This document shows positions 26,835 through 36,574 of a stretch of DNA of 64,000 nt, one piece after another. The stretch covers positions 4,402,001-4,466,000 of the forward strand of contig NZ_CP118631.1 of the NCBI RefSeq assembly GCF_028993635.1. The letters are read 5' to 3'. The translations under genes were made by a program, and so were the position numbers. A model generated the notes under the pieces. It saw only the letters and a list, made by a program, of their open reading frames with translations, had not been told where the DNA came from and did not search any database. How positions within the stretch are numbered: the stretch's first letter is position 1; each line of letters starts with the position of its first letter. Source of the DNA: Mucilaginibacter sp. SJ. GTDB lineage: Bacteria; Bacteroidota; Bacteroidia; Sphingobacteriales; Sphingobacteriaceae.

Positions 26835-27812
26835 ATGAAAAAGAGAATTTTAGTTGTTATCCTGTGCCTGGCTTGTGTAAGCGCTTATGCGCAAAAAAAG
26901 CGTACCAAGAGGCCGCCGGCAAAAAAGACAACCACCGCCAGGCAAACAACTCAGAAACCTGTACAGGTTCAGCCGGATAATGTTACCAGCCAGCAGCCCC
27001 TTGATACTGCAAGTAAAATTGCTGCGAAACCTTTTGACAGACCGCTTGACGGCTATTACAAAAAGAACAATATTTTAAACGCCAAGGTTACGCCGTATCC
27101 TAACTTGCGTGAAAATGATGTAGCATTTGCCAAACGCGTTTGGCGCGAAATTGATGTACGCGAAAAGATGAACCAGTACCTGGCTTCACCCAAAGGCCGT
27201 TTAATTGATGTATTGCTTGACGCCATAGCCAAAGGCGAGCTTACAGCATATGACCCAACTCCGGGAAAAAAGGATGATCCCAATGGCGATGGTTTTACTA
27301 CTCCTTTAACAGGTGCACAGGCCCGTGGCCGTTTAGCATCTGACAGCAGCGTGGTTGAAAAGCGCGATAAGGATAATAACGTTATATCATCTACGCTTGT
27401 TGCAGGTGAGTTTAATCCTGATAGCGTACTTAAATTCCGCATTAAGGAAGATTGGATCTTCGATAAACAGCGCTCCGTATTTGAGCCCCGGATTATAGGT
27501 ATTGCTCCCCTGGTTAAACCTAAAGGTACAGGTACACTTGACATTGATTTTCAGCCTGCTTTTTGGATTTATTTTCCTGAAGCACGTGCGGTACTTGCAA
27601 CTAAAGAGGTGGTTAGCCGTAACAGCGATGCCACGGGCTTAAGTTTTGACGATGTATTTATAAAACGCATCTTTACCAGTTATATCGTAAAAGAAAGCAA
27701 CGACAAAGACGAGCGTATAAAAGATTACGCCCAGGGTATTGATAAGCTTTACGAATCAGAAAGGGTTAAGAAGTCCCTTCTTGACTGGGAGCTTAACCTT
27801 TGGCAGTACTAA
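26835..27812 (+). CDS. gldN: T9SS ring protein GldN (PorN)
   Basis: A 325-residue exported protein: signal peptide about 1-20, then a basic, Gln/Thr-rich linker (KKRTKRPPAKKTTT), then the GldN domain with FAKRVWREIDVREKMN and a C-terminal SLLDWELNLWQY. It partners GldK in the periplasmic ring. It is the last gene of the operon, followed by a strong terminator. Confidence 0.95.
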   Translation: MKKRILVVILCLACVSAYAQKKRTKRPPAKKTTTARQTTQKPVQVQPDNVTSQQPLDTASKIAAKPFDRPLDGYYKKNNILNAKVTPYPNLRENDVAFAKRVWREIDVREKMNQYLASPKGRLIDVLLDAIAKGELTAYDPTPGKKDDPNGDGFTTPLTGAQARGRLASDSSVVEKRDKDNNVISSTLVAGEFNPDSVLKFRIKEDWIFDKQRSVFEPRIIGIAPLVKPKGTGTLDIDFQPAFWIYFPEARAVLATKEVVSRNSDATGLSFDDVFIKRIFTSYIVKESNDKDERIKDYAQGIDKLYESERVKKSLLDWELNLWQY

Positions 27813-27838
27813 TACATTAAGATTAAACAAGATTTAAG

Positions 27839-27872
27839 ACAGGCGATGAATTTTTCATCGCCTGTTTTGTTA
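27839..27872 (+). terminator. Terminator of gldKLMN
   Basis: Perfect 12-base arms (acaggcgatgaa 27839-27850, 27854-27865), a 3-base loop, then tttgtt. Confidence 0.9.
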
Positions 27873-28222
27873 AGACCCGTTTTCTCGTAAAAACGGCTAA
27901 GATTTTTCGTCGCGCCTTCTGCCGTGCTTATTGGCCGGTAAACATTTGATAGGATAGTTATTGTTTATCCCCTTTTCATATGCGATTTTCACCCCAGGCC
28001 TGACCAATCGCTTACTCCTTTCTACCAACTCCCCCAAAATTCCGACCAACGCCTGAAATAGGGATAAATAAGGCGTTTTTCGGGTTTGCCGAGTGCTTTT
28101 GAGATTTTGTCTATATATATCTACAGCTGGTATAACACTTTTTAGTGATCAAAATATATGTTGTTCATTTGATCATTGAAAACAACAACACAACATATTT
28201 AAAACATTAAAACCTTACGATC
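27873..28222. other. Gene-free 350-base spacer
   Basis: Between the gld terminator and the small exported protein gene. It contains a weak inverted repeat (acgcct ... aggcgt, about 28049-28076) and a palindrome gatcaaa ... tttgatc (about 28148-28175), which could be an operator. No coding region was recognised. Confidence 0.4.
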
Positions 28223-28618
28223 ATGAAAACCTCAATAAAATTATCAGCCTTATTTGTATTATTAACTGCAGGTGTATTTGCTACCACATTAGCCAAAGCC
28301 GACGAAGGCAAAGCCGATGTTACCCCTAAAGCCAAAGAAGTTGTAAGCTTTAAGGCCCTTGACCACGACCGTGGTTTGAAAGTGAACTTTGCAAAAACTG
28401 AAAATGGAAAGTCAGTAGTAAAAGTTTACAATAAAGACAATGAGCTTTTATTGAAAGACATTGTGCCAAGCAAAACCGATGTAAGCAAAGGTTATGTGTT
28501 AACCGGTTTGGAAGATGGTGAATACACTATGGAGATCACTACCGACAAGCAGGTAGTTAAAAAATCAATTCATGTTTATCAGGATGGCGATCAAAAATCA
28601 TTTTACATCGCTCAGTAA
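28223..28618 (+). CDS. Small exported beta-sandwich-like protein, unknown function
   Basis: A 131-residue protein with signal peptide about 1-26 (cleavage after TLAKA). The mature part has an alternating-strand pattern with GLKVNFAKTENGKSVVKVYN and DGEYTMEITTDKQVVKKSIHVY, resembling DUF3244-like or T9SS tail-like Ig folds. I know similar small proteins from Sphingobacteriaceae, but none with a known role. The long upstream spacer suggests separate regulation. Confidence 0.7.
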   Translation: MKTSIKLSALFVLLTAGVFATTLAKADEGKADVTPKAKEVVSFKALDHDRGLKVNFAKTENGKSVVKVYNKDNELLLKDIVPSKTDVSKGYVLTGLEDGEYTMEITTDKQVVKKSIHVYQDGDQKSFYIAQ

Positions 28619-28645
28619 TAAAAATCACAACATCAATATATAAAG

Positions 28646-28672
28646 AAGGCCTGGTTGATTGAACCAGGCCTT
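28646..28672. terminator. Bidirectional terminator
   Basis: Perfect 11-base arms (aaggcctggtt 28646-28656, 28662-28672), a 5-base loop, T-rich on both sides. It lies between the small exported protein gene and convergent uvrC. Confidence 0.9.
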
Positions 28673-28700
28673 TGTTATTTTAGGCGTAGTAATCTGGGAG

Positions 28701-30521
28701 CTATCCTTGCTTAATTTCTGCTCCTGTATTAAAATACGTCAATATGGCTTTGGCCTGTTTAAGATTTACTACTTCGAGCAGCATTTCCTCGTTAGCTTCG
28801 CGAATCTTCTTTACCGATTTAAAGTATTTAAGCAGCTTTTCGGCTGTGGTTTTGCCTATGCCCTCTATCAGCTCAAGTTCTGTTACCAATGTGCCCTTAT
28901 CGCGCTTTTTACGGTGGAAAGTGATCCCAAATCGGTGTGCCTCATCGCGCAGGTGCTGGATCACTTTAAGGGTTTCCGATTTTTTGTCGAGATACATGGG
29001 GTACTGATCGTTGGGATAATAAAGCTCCTCCAGGCGTTTGGCAATGCCTATCACGGTTACCTTTTTATCTATACCCAATAACTTAAGGCTATGCATGGCC
29101 GATGATAACTGGCCCTTACCTCCATCAATCACGATCAGCTGTGGTAATTCTGTTCCTTCATCCAGCATGCGGCGGTAACGGCGGTGTACAGCTTCTTCCA
29201 TAGTGGCAAAGTCGTTAGGGCCTTCAACGGTTTTTACGTTAAAATGCCGGTAATCTTTTTTGGAGGGCTTTCCATCCTTGAACACTACAATGGCCGATAC
29301 CGGGTATTTGCCCTGGAAGTTAGAGTTATCGAAACATTCAATATGGCGTGGCAGCTGGTTCATGCGCAGATCTTTCATCATTTGCGTGAGCAACCGTTCG
29401 GTGCGGATCTCGGGGTTCAGTTTCTCGTACTGGTCAATCTTTTCCTTCTTAAAGAACTGTACATTCTTTTGCGAAAGGTCAAGTAATTTGCGTTTTTCGC
29501 CCAGTTTTGGCACCGTGAATTTGATGTTTGGATGGTCCTCAAGATCGATATCAAACGGTACGATGATTTCCTTGCTGTCGCTGTTATAACGGCTCCTGAA
29601 CTCGGATATGGCCAGTGTAAGCAACTCTTCGTCACTTTCATCCAGTCGCTTTTTTAGTTCGATGGTTTGTGTTTGGATGATGGTACCATTCATCACCTTC
29701 AGGAAGTTTACGAATGCCAGTTTTTCCTCTGACGCAATGCTGAACACATCCACATCAGTAATAGATGAATTAACTACAGTGGATTTGCTCTGGTAATTTT
29801 CAAGCAGTTCGAATTTGCGTTTAAGCCGGTGCGCCAGCTCAAAATTCATTTCCATGGCAGCGGTTTCCATCTCATTTTTTAAACGGCGAAGAACTGCACC
29901 GATCTTCCCGTTCAGAATATCCTTGATCTCTTCGATGCTGTTATCGTAGTCCTCTTCTGTTTGATAGTTTTGGCAAGGCCCTTTACAGTTGCCCAACTGG
30001 TATTCCAAGCAAACCTTAAACTTACCTTTATCAATGTTTTCGCGGGTGAGCTGCAGGTTGCAGGTGCGCAAGGGATAAGTTTCCTTAATAAGCCCTAAAA
30101 TGTTATGCATCATGCTTATCGATGCATAAGGGCCAAGGTATTTGGATCCATCTTTTATAATACGGCGGGTCCAGAAAATACGCGGGTAATTTTCGTTTTT
30201 AATGATAATCCATGGATAGGTTTTATCATCCTTAAGCATTACGTTGTAGCGGGGCTGATGCTTCTTGATCATGCTGTTTTCCAGCAGCCAGGCATCAACC
30301 TCGGTGTCAACAATAGTAAAAGTTATAGCACGGATCTTGGATACCAACACCCGTGTTTTAGCATTGATATGAATATCCTGGTTAAAGTACGAGCCAACAC
30401 GATTGCGCAAGTCTTTAGCCTTGCCAATATATATCAGTTCCTGCTCACTATCCCAGTATTGGTAAACCCCGGGTTTGTGAGGGATGTTTTTTAAAGCAGC
30501 CCTGTAATCAAATTGGTTCAT
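28701..30521 (-). CDS. uvrC: Excinuclease ABC subunit C
   Basis: A 606-residue protein. It makes the dual incisions in nucleotide excision repair. An N-terminal GIY-YIG nuclease (KPGVYQYW, LIYIGKAKDLRNRV) is followed by a Cys-containing linker, a UVR helix pair near residue 200-240, the UvrC RNase H-like domain (ECFDNSNFQG, VIDGGKGQL) and a C-terminal helix-hairpin-helix (LIEGIGKTTAEKLL). Its first codons lie inside the left arm of the word repeat that flanks the upstream four-helix gene. Confidence 0.97.
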   Translation of the reverse strand: MNQFDYRAALKNIPHKPGVYQYWDSEQELIYIGKAKDLRNRVGSYFNQDIHINAKTRVLVSKIRAITFTIVDTEVDAWLLENSMIKKHQPRYNVMLKDDKTYPWIIIKNENYPRIFWTRRIIKDGSKYLGPYASISMMHNILGLIKETYPLRTCNLQLTRENIDKGKFKVCLEYQLGNCKGPCQNYQTEEDYDNSIEEIKDILNGKIGAVLRRLKNEMETAAMEMNFELAHRLKRKFELLENYQSKSTVVNSSITDVDVFSIASEEKLAFVNFLKVMNGTIIQTQTIELKKRLDESDEELLTLAISEFRSRYNSDSKEIIVPFDIDLEDHPNIKFTVPKLGEKRKLLDLSQKNVQFFKKEKIDQYEKLNPEIRTERLLTQMMKDLRMNQLPRHIECFDNSNFQGKYPVSAIVVFKDGKPSKKDYRHFNVKTVEGPNDFATMEEAVHRRYRRMLDEGTELPQLIVIDGGKGQLSSAMHSLKLLGIDKKVTVIGIAKRLEELYYPNDQYPMYLDKKSETLKVIQHLRDEAHRFGITFHRKKRDKGTLVTELELIEGIGKTTAEKLLKYFKSVKKIREANEEMLLEVVNLKQAKAILTYFNTGAEIKQG

Positions 30522-30549
30522 TAGTTCACTGGTTCATTAGTTCATTGGT
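30513..30549. repeat. Left inverted repeat around the four-helix gene
   Basis: A 37-base arm made of ttcattagt/ttcactggt words, matching the reverse complement of 31000-31036 at 34 of 37 positions. It covers the uvrC start codon. Bases 30521-30549 are identical to 52617-52645. Confidence 0.9.
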
Positions 30550-30600
30550 CTGTCTGGTGATTGCATTCAGCTCTACCAATAGAACTCAGTTTATTCTTTA

Positions 30601-30984
30601 TTACTCTGCCTTCTCATTACCGTCCCGCTTGCCAATGAATTTAAGGTAAGCATTTAACTTGAGATGAATGACCTGTAGCTTTTCAAACAGATCGTCGAAT
30701 TGTTCCTCAGTTATCAGGTTTCTTTTCTTTGATTTCTGAAGCCAGCCTTTGGTTTCCAAAATTGAGCCTCTACTAAAATAACAGAAATTGCGGTTTTCTT
30801 TATAGTGGTACCTGCCGTAACCCTCCGCTATATTCGCACTGATTGAATCAGCAGAGCGCACTATTTGTTTTCCAACGGTGTCTTTAGTGAAATAGTCCCA
30901 TTCGCTTACAATAAACCAAATCTCATCACTGAAACTATCAGCCAATCTATAAACTTCTAAGTCTTCGAGAGTGTGATGACTCAT
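30601..30984 (-). CDS. Four-helix-bundle protein of the 23S rRNA IVS family (S23)
   Basis: A 127-residue all-helical protein. LEVYRLADSFSDEIW and the signature QIVRSADSISANIAEGYGR are diagnostic of the family found in intervening sequences of bacterial 23S rRNA genes and elsewhere in Bacteroidota. It forms a ring and has no settled function. Here it is not in an rRNA gene, but is enclosed between inverted word repeats (30513-30549 and 31000-31036). Confidence 0.92.
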   Translation of the reverse strand: MSHHTLEDLEVYRLADSFSDEIWFIVSEWDYFTKDTVGKQIVRSADSISANIAEGYGRYHYKENRNFCYFSRGSILETKGWLQKSKKRNLITEEQFDDLFEKLQVIHLKLNAYLKFIGKRDGNEKAE

Positions 30985-30999
30985 GCTATTAAACTATTT

Positions 31000-31036
31000 A
31001 CCAATGAACTAATGAACAAGTGAACGAATGAACCAT
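31000..31036. repeat. Right inverted repeat around the four-helix gene
   Basis: Reads accaatgaactaatgaac followed by agtgaacgaatgaacca-type words. Its last base is the final base of the penicillin-binding protein stop codon. Confidence 0.9.
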
Positions 31037-33300
31037 TAAAACCCTAATTTCTTATCTACCTCAGTAGTTCCCTGTTGCTGCTGGTTATAGGCTCCGCAAT
31101 CCAATATGATGCTAACTCCATTTGCAGGTGCATCAAAATCAACGTTCTTTTTGATGCCTAAAGCCGCATTGGCATATACCTTTTTCATGTACATGGCAAA
31201 TATAGGCAGGGCACTATTGGCACCTTCGCCCAGGCGGGTGCTTTGGAAGGCAATGTCACGATCTTCGCAACCTGTCCATAAGCCGGTAACCAACTGTGGG
31301 GTTATACCTATAAACCAACCGTCGGAGTTATTTTGGGTTGTACCGGTTTTACCACCTATTGGGTTTCGTAAACCATATTTATAGGTTAACCTTGAACCGG
31401 TACCATCTTCAATAACTCCTTTAAGCATATAGGTCATTACATACGCCGTTTGCGGGTTCATGGCTTGCACTACGCGCGGAGTATGGGTGTACAATACGTT
31501 GCCGTTTTTATCTTCAATGCGTAAAATATAAGTAGGCTCTGTCCAAAGGCCGTGGTTGGCAAAAGCGGAGTAAGCGGCCGTCATCTCAAAAACCGAGGCA
31601 TCAAACGTACCTAAGCATATAGAAGGATAAGGCGGAACATTGGTTGTGATGCCCATCTTCTTGATTAGTTCAACGACTGGCTCTGGCTTAACCTCGCCCA
31701 TAACGTGGGCCGTAACCCAGTTTTGTGAGTGTGCTAATGCCTGCCTTAAAGTAATAAAGCCCGGCAAAGTTTCGGACGGCGAAGAGCGCGGGCACCATGG
31801 CGCGCCATAACCACGAATGGTGTCTGGCACATTATTAATCTTCATGCATGGCGAGTAACCGTTATCAATAGCTACGGCATAAGTAAATGGTTTGGCCGTT
31901 GAGCCCACCTGGCGGGTGCCGTTCTTTACCTGGTCATATTTAAAGTGCTCAAAATTGGTGCCGCCAACCCATGCTTTAACATACCCGGTTGTTGGGTCCA
32001 TGCTCATGAGGGCGTTACGCAAAAGCATTTTACAGTAGATAATACTGTCAATTGGCCTCATCATGGTATCGATATTGCCGTGCCAGGTAAAAAGGTTAAG
32101 CATGGTTTTGGTCTTGAAGTTTTCTTCAATCTCCTCGTCAGATTTTTCCTGTTGTTTCAGTTGTTTGTACCTGTCAGATTTTTGCATGCCCTGATCAAGC
32201 AAAAATTTGAAGTTGTGGATGCTTTTATAAAGGTTACGGCCGCGCCAGTGATCATTGAACTGGGCCTGCAGGTCTTTCATATAATCACGCTGCGCATCCT
32301 CCGCATATTGCTGCATGGTAGCATCAATGGTGGTATATATTTTTAAGCCGTCGCGGTCAAGATCATAAGGGGTGCCATCCGGGCGGTTAATATTCTGTTC
32401 TTTAAAAATCTTTTGAAGTTCTTTCTTCAATACCGAACGGAAGTATGGCGCCAGTCCGTCAAAATGATTGTTCTGGTGAAAATCAAGACCAAGTGGCTTG
32501 CGTTTATATTCTTCAACCTGGCCTTCGCTCAGGTAATTTTGCTCGGCCATACGGTTTAGCACCAGGTTGCGCCTTTTAAGTGCGTTATCCGGGTGGCGGA
32601 TAGGCGAATAAATGCCGGGGCCGTTAACCATGCCTATTAACAGGGCAGCCTGATCGGGTGTTAGTTTATCTGGCGTAGTGTTAAAATAAGTGCGCGCGGC
32701 CGATTTGATACCATAAGTGTTATAAGCACCAAAGTCGACTGTGTTAAGGTACATGGTTAGGATCTCTTCTTTGGTGTAATGGCGTTCAAGCTTAACAGCT
32801 GTAACCCACTCCTGCAGTTTTTGAATGATCCGCTTAAATGGATTGGCAGATCGCTCTGAAAAAAGGTTAAGTGCCAGCTGTTGTGTTATGGTACTGCCAC
32901 CCTGTTTTTGCCCGATGAGCAAATGCGCAAAAATAGTAAAGCTTCGGCCAAAATCAATGCCTGAGTGGTCATAAAAGCGTTTATCCTCGGTGGCAACCAA
33001 CGCGTTAATTACATTTGGTGACAATTCGCGGTAAGTAACGTTTGAGCGGTTTTGGATATAATAAGTCCCCAATACCTGTTTGTCGGATGAGATGATCTCC
33101 GTAGCCTGGTTGCTCTTGGGGTTTTCCAGGTCGCGGAACGAAGGCAGCTGACCAAACACATCAAAAATAGTGAGTGTTATCATCATAACTACAAAAGCGA
33201 AAAGGCCAAGCACAATTCGCCATATGTACCAGTTGTATCTTCTTATATCTGCAGGCTGGAGTTGATTTTTCGAGTTAAACCTTGTGTTAGTGGTTCTCAT
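31036..33300 (-). CDS. Class A penicillin-binding protein (PBP1a type)
   Basis: A 754-residue bifunctional peptidoglycan synthase: one transmembrane helix (about 25-45), a GT51 transglycosylase with Glu105 in ATEDKRFYDHSG and GGSTITQQ, and a transpeptidase with Ser467 in STAK, SQN at 525 and KTG near 644. It polymerises glycan and cross-links stems in the periplasm. It lies 3 bases downstream of sprE and is probably co-transcribed with it, an arrangement I know from other Bacteroidota. Confidence 0.95.
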   Translation of the reverse strand: MRTTNTRFNSKNQLQPADIRRYNWYIWRIVLGLFAFVVMMITLTIFDVFGQLPSFRDLENPKSNQATEIISSDKQVLGTYYIQNRSNVTYRELSPNVINALVATEDKRFYDHSGIDFGRSFTIFAHLLIGQKQGGSTITQQLALNLFSERSANPFKRIIQKLQEWVTAVKLERHYTKEEILTMYLNTVDFGAYNTYGIKSAARTYFNTTPDKLTPDQAALLIGMVNGPGIYSPIRHPDNALKRRNLVLNRMAEQNYLSEGQVEEYKRKPLGLDFHQNNHFDGLAPYFRSVLKKELQKIFKEQNINRPDGTPYDLDRDGLKIYTTIDATMQQYAEDAQRDYMKDLQAQFNDHWRGRNLYKSIHNFKFLLDQGMQKSDRYKQLKQQEKSDEEIEENFKTKTMLNLFTWHGNIDTMMRPIDSIIYCKMLLRNALMSMDPTTGYVKAWVGGTNFEHFKYDQVKNGTRQVGSTAKPFTYAVAIDNGYSPCMKINNVPDTIRGYGAPWCPRSSPSETLPGFITLRQALAHSQNWVTAHVMGEVKPEPVVELIKKMGITTNVPPYPSICLGTFDASVFEMTAAYSAFANHGLWTEPTYILRIEDKNGNVLYTHTPRVVQAMNPQTAYVMTYMLKGVIEDGTGSRLTYKYGLRNPIGGKTGTTQNNSDGWFIGITPQLVTGLWTGCEDRDIAFQSTRLGEGANSALPIFAMYMKKVYANAALGIKKNVDFDAPANGVSIILDCGAYNQQQQGTTEVDKKLGF

Positions 33301-33303
33301 TTT

Positions 33304-36273
33304 CTAATAAAATTTCTGATAGTAGTCAAAATAACTATCCAATATACTTTGGGTTGCTAATTTATCCAGATTTTCTTTGGTAATGATAAAAATGCTGTAT
33401 TTATCCTTTGGAACCTTCATAATATCGGGTAGCAGAGGTACAATGGTACGTGCATAATCTTTAGCATCGGCAAGGCTGTAAAAACGGCCAACGTATATCA
33501 GCTGGTTATTTTCGCCAACGCTTTTAACGTGGTGGATCACTTCGCTGCGGGTGTATCGTGTACGGTTAAACTGCCCTACTCCAAAACGTGTAGAAGCCAG
33601 ATTAGTTGTACCACTGGATACATTTATCACAAAGTAATAGTTGCTGCTGTCGCGCTTGCTGAATATGTAGTTTACCGCAGTTGTATTGTTAATGGCGGCC
33701 GGGTGAACCGTAGCCACAGTATCTTTTTGTTTGGGTGCCGGCTGCGTGGCTATATCCCTTGAAGTATCCGGCATTTGATGCTGCGGTAAAGGGATCTGGC
33801 CTGCGGCAAGTTGTTTTGGTTGTTGAATTGCAGCCTGCTGAATTTGTGGTGCCGATGTTTTAGCCCCGGCTATTATACGCGTGTCCCGTTCGGGCAGGCG
33901 CTCCTGGGGAGTTACATTTTGTGCCGATGGCGTATATGGCGGACGGTATTCTGTTTGTTTTTGATATGCCACCGGTGGGGTAAAAGGGATCTCGTTAGGA
34001 TCATCATTAAATAATACCACCGGACGCGCGGCTATTTCGGCCTTGTTTGAATCGATATAGGCCAGGTGTTGGTTTACAAGTGGAGCGATGAGTTTATCCT
34101 GCGGATATTTTGCGGCGATTAACTGCAGATCGGCTTGGAATGGCGGCAACTTTTCCATATGCCCGGCAGCGATGGCTTTCAGGTAGTATAACTGCGCTGC
34201 ATACCGGTTGTCAGGATATTTGTTAAGCAAATCATTTGCTTTCTCAATCACTTTTGCGTATTGCTTTTGAGCATACTGATCGTACACTTCGTTATAAAAG
34301 CCGTTAAATTCAGCATCTACATCGGCCAGCTTGCGGGCATAATCCGGATCGAGAATTACTTTAGCAAATACACTTTCCGGATACTCTTTAAGCAACCTGT
34401 TTTTGTAATCATTTGACTTTACAGCGTCTATATCGACATAAAGCCTGTACAGGTTATAATAAACTGAAGGCTTATCGTTGCTTTGAGGGAAACGTGTAAG
34501 CAGGGTTTCGTAAGTGGCAATAGCTTCCTTTTTATCTTCCAATACATCGCGATAAAAATTAGCCATTTCAAAATAAGCGTTGTAGATCTTGAAATTGGAT
34601 TGCTGCAAAAGGGCAGGAGTAAGGGGCAGGTTTTTAACAAGATCCTGCCTAAAGGTACCTGCCGATACATGGGTAGTATTATAAGCTGCGCTACCAACAG
34701 GGGCATCCGGATCATTAACCTGTGAACCGCCAATGCCGGCATTGGCGGTTGGTATACCTGTATTTGAACGCCTGCTGCGGCGCCAGTTATCCTCCAGCTT
34801 ACGGTTGCCCCATAAACGCTTAAAGTCGTTATAGCCCTGGCTTACGGCGCTGTTGTTGTAAAAGTAAAATGTACTACCGCTGTTTTTATTGGAGGAAGGT
34901 GAATTACTGTTCCTGTCGAAGGTATTTGGCATAGTGCCGTTATTGACATTGGCAGCGGCACCGGTGGCTTCTAAAGCGGCCTGTTGCTGCTGACGTGTTT
35001 TGCGGGCTACCATTTCATCTATACGGGCATCGCGGGTTTTATCATCCAAAGCGGCAAGCATTTGCAGGGTATCCTCGCGTGAGATGGTTTCAAGCAGGCG
35101 GGTAAGGATCTGCAGGTTATCAGCCTTTTTGCGGATGATCTGATAACCGGGATAATTTGTCGACAGGTTATTGAGCGTACTGTCATAATAAAGCCTGGCA
35201 TTCACGTAATCGGCCTTGTTTTTAAAGTCGATGTCGGCAATACGTAAATACGAAAGGCCTTTTTGGTTTTGATTTTTGGTGCTTACCCGCACCGATTTCT
35301 TGTAACTTTTCAGGGCGTTGTCGATTTCGCCGGCTTTAAACTGCTGTTCACCAATCTGGTAATAGATCTGGTCGTAAAAATCAGTATTGTCTTCATTCTT
35401 AAGCAGGGCACGTAATAGGTCGATCTTACTGGCCTTAACACCGTTTTGATTGTCGCGGATGCGGATCCGGTTAAGGTTGGCATTAAATGCCATTTCAAAA
35501 CTGGCGTTGCTTTTAACTATGCGGGTATAGCTTTCATAGGCATTGGCCGGCTTGAGGTTAAGCTCCTGTAATTGGCCCAGGATAAAGATCCAGCGGAGTT
35601 TGAGATTGCTGACATAACTGTATTTAATGGCCAGTTTAGCCATCTCTTCGGCTTCGGCATAGTTTTGGGTTAAGATATCATATTGCAGCTTGGTGGCGTA
35701 AACATCGGCAGTAACATTTTTTTTAGGGTTGATATCCTGTATGGCCGAATCAATTACCAGTTTAGCTAAAGGTAACTGGTTAAGGTACATAAGCCCGCGG
35801 GCTTTCCATACCAAAGCCTCCTGTTTTAAATTAGCTTGCTTGCCGAATGAACGGGTTACATAATTACAATACTCAACAGCATCAAAATAATTAGCCTCCA
35901 GGTAACGGGATTTGCCCAGTACCAGGTAAGCGTCACCCAAATAATGGCTTTGTTCCTTAATACTGATGATCTTGTTGGCTTTTACAATAGCTTCTTCCAG
36001 GTCCTTATCAGGCGTACCTGTTTGTGCGGTAGTATCAGGATAAACATTTAAAATTTCGCTGTAGGCATCAGGAAAAGATGCGGCATAGCTTTCCTGCTTG
36101 AGCCGTAAAATTTCATTCGCATTAAATAGTATGTTGTAATGGGCGGTCAGGTTTTGCATGGTGCGGTTAAAGCCGCTTTGTTTTTCAAGCGAACAACCGG
36201 CCGCTATCAATGTAACTGCAAACAGAAAAAAAATGCTGGTGTTTGGTTTATAGGATGATGATAATCGCCTCAA
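33304..36273 (-). CDS. sprE: T9SS-associated TPR lipoprotein SprE/PorW
   Basis: A 989-residue lipoprotein. It starts at a TTG (36273): a stop lies just upstream and no ATG precedes the signal sequence, whose lipobox is IAAGC. The following NRTMQNLTAHYNILFNANE is the PorW/SprE N-terminal signature. It has many TPR-like helices to about residue 700, a Pro/Gln-rich linker and a C-terminal SPOR-like end. SprE/PorW is needed for T9SS function, linking the outer-membrane translocon to the PorK/N ring in Porphyromonas. Confidence 0.85.
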   Translation of the reverse strand: MRRLSSSYKPNTSIFFLFAVTLIAAGCSLEKQSGFNRTMQNLTAHYNILFNANEILRLKQESYAASFPDAYSEILNVYPDTTAQTGTPDKDLEEAIVKANKIISIKEQSHYLGDAYLVLGKSRYLEANYFDAVEYCNYVTRSFGKQANLKQEALVWKARGLMYLNQLPLAKLVIDSAIQDINPKKNVTADVYATKLQYDILTQNYAEAEEMAKLAIKYSYVSNLKLRWIFILGQLQELNLKPANAYESYTRIVKSNASFEMAFNANLNRIRIRDNQNGVKASKIDLLRALLKNEDNTDFYDQIYYQIGEQQFKAGEIDNALKSYKKSVRVSTKNQNQKGLSYLRIADIDFKNKADYVNARLYYDSTLNNLSTNYPGYQIIRKKADNLQILTRLLETISREDTLQMLAALDDKTRDARIDEMVARKTRQQQQAALEATGAAANVNNGTMPNTFDRNSNSPSSNKNSGSTFYFYNNSAVSQGYNDFKRLWGNRKLEDNWRRSRRSNTGIPTANAGIGGSQVNDPDAPVGSAAYNTTHVSAGTFRQDLVKNLPLTPALLQQSNFKIYNAYFEMANFYRDVLEDKKEAIATYETLLTRFPQSNDKPSVYYNLYRLYVDIDAVKSNDYKNRLLKEYPESVFAKVILDPDYARKLADVDAEFNGFYNEVYDQYAQKQYAKVIEKANDLLNKYPDNRYAAQLYYLKAIAAGHMEKLPPFQADLQLIAAKYPQDKLIAPLVNQHLAYIDSNKAEIAARPVVLFNDDPNEIPFTPPVAYQKQTEYRPPYTPSAQNVTPQERLPERDTRIIAGAKTSAPQIQQAAIQQPKQLAAGQIPLPQHQMPDTSRDIATQPAPKQKDTVATVHPAAINNTTAVNYIFSKRDSSNYYFVINVSSGTTNLASTRFGVGQFNRTRYTRSEVIHHVKSVGENNQLIYVGRFYSLADAKDYARTIVPLLPDIMKVPKDKYSIFIITKENLDKLATQSILDSYFDYYQKFY

Positions 36274-36343
36274 TGCAATACGGTAGTTTAAAAAGCCTTG
36301 CTAAAATACTAAAGATTATGCAATAGGTTTAATAAATTTGCGC

Positions 36344-36574
36344 ATGGCCGAAAATGAAGAAAATAACGAAGATGAGGTAGGCAAGCCTTTAAGCGCCTAT
36401 GCTAAATACAGCAGCATCGGTTTTCAGATGGTGGTTATCATCGGCATTTTTACATTTGCCGGTTATAAAATTGATGAAGCCGGCAAGCATGATGTAAAAT
36501 GGGCTACCGCCATACTCGCCCTTATCGGGGTATTCATTGCTTTGTTTATCGTTATCAGATCTGTTAAAAATTGA
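36344..36574 (+). CDS. AtpZ/AtpI-type ATP synthase assembly protein
   Basis: A 76-residue protein starting at ATG 36344. An acidic N-terminus (ENEENNEDE) is followed by two transmembrane helices with G-x-x-x-D-E between them (AGYKIDEAGKH). It is the first gene of the atp operon, where AtpZ/AtpI proteins help c-ring assembly or Mg2+ supply. It overlaps the next gene by 4 bases. Confidence 0.85.
   Translation: MAENEENNEDEVGKPLSAYAKYSSIGFQMVVIIGIFTFAGYKIDEAGKHDVKWATAILALIGVFIALFIVIRSVKN

Noticed and set aside
30513..31036. CRISPR-like repeat array
   Set aside because: The words are short, imperfect and inverted, without regular spacers; no cas genes are in the window.
36333..36340. TAAATTTG as the atp operon promoter
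   Set aside because: It matches TAnnTTTG but ends three bases before the atpZ ATG with no -33 element, so the real promoter is probably elsewhere.
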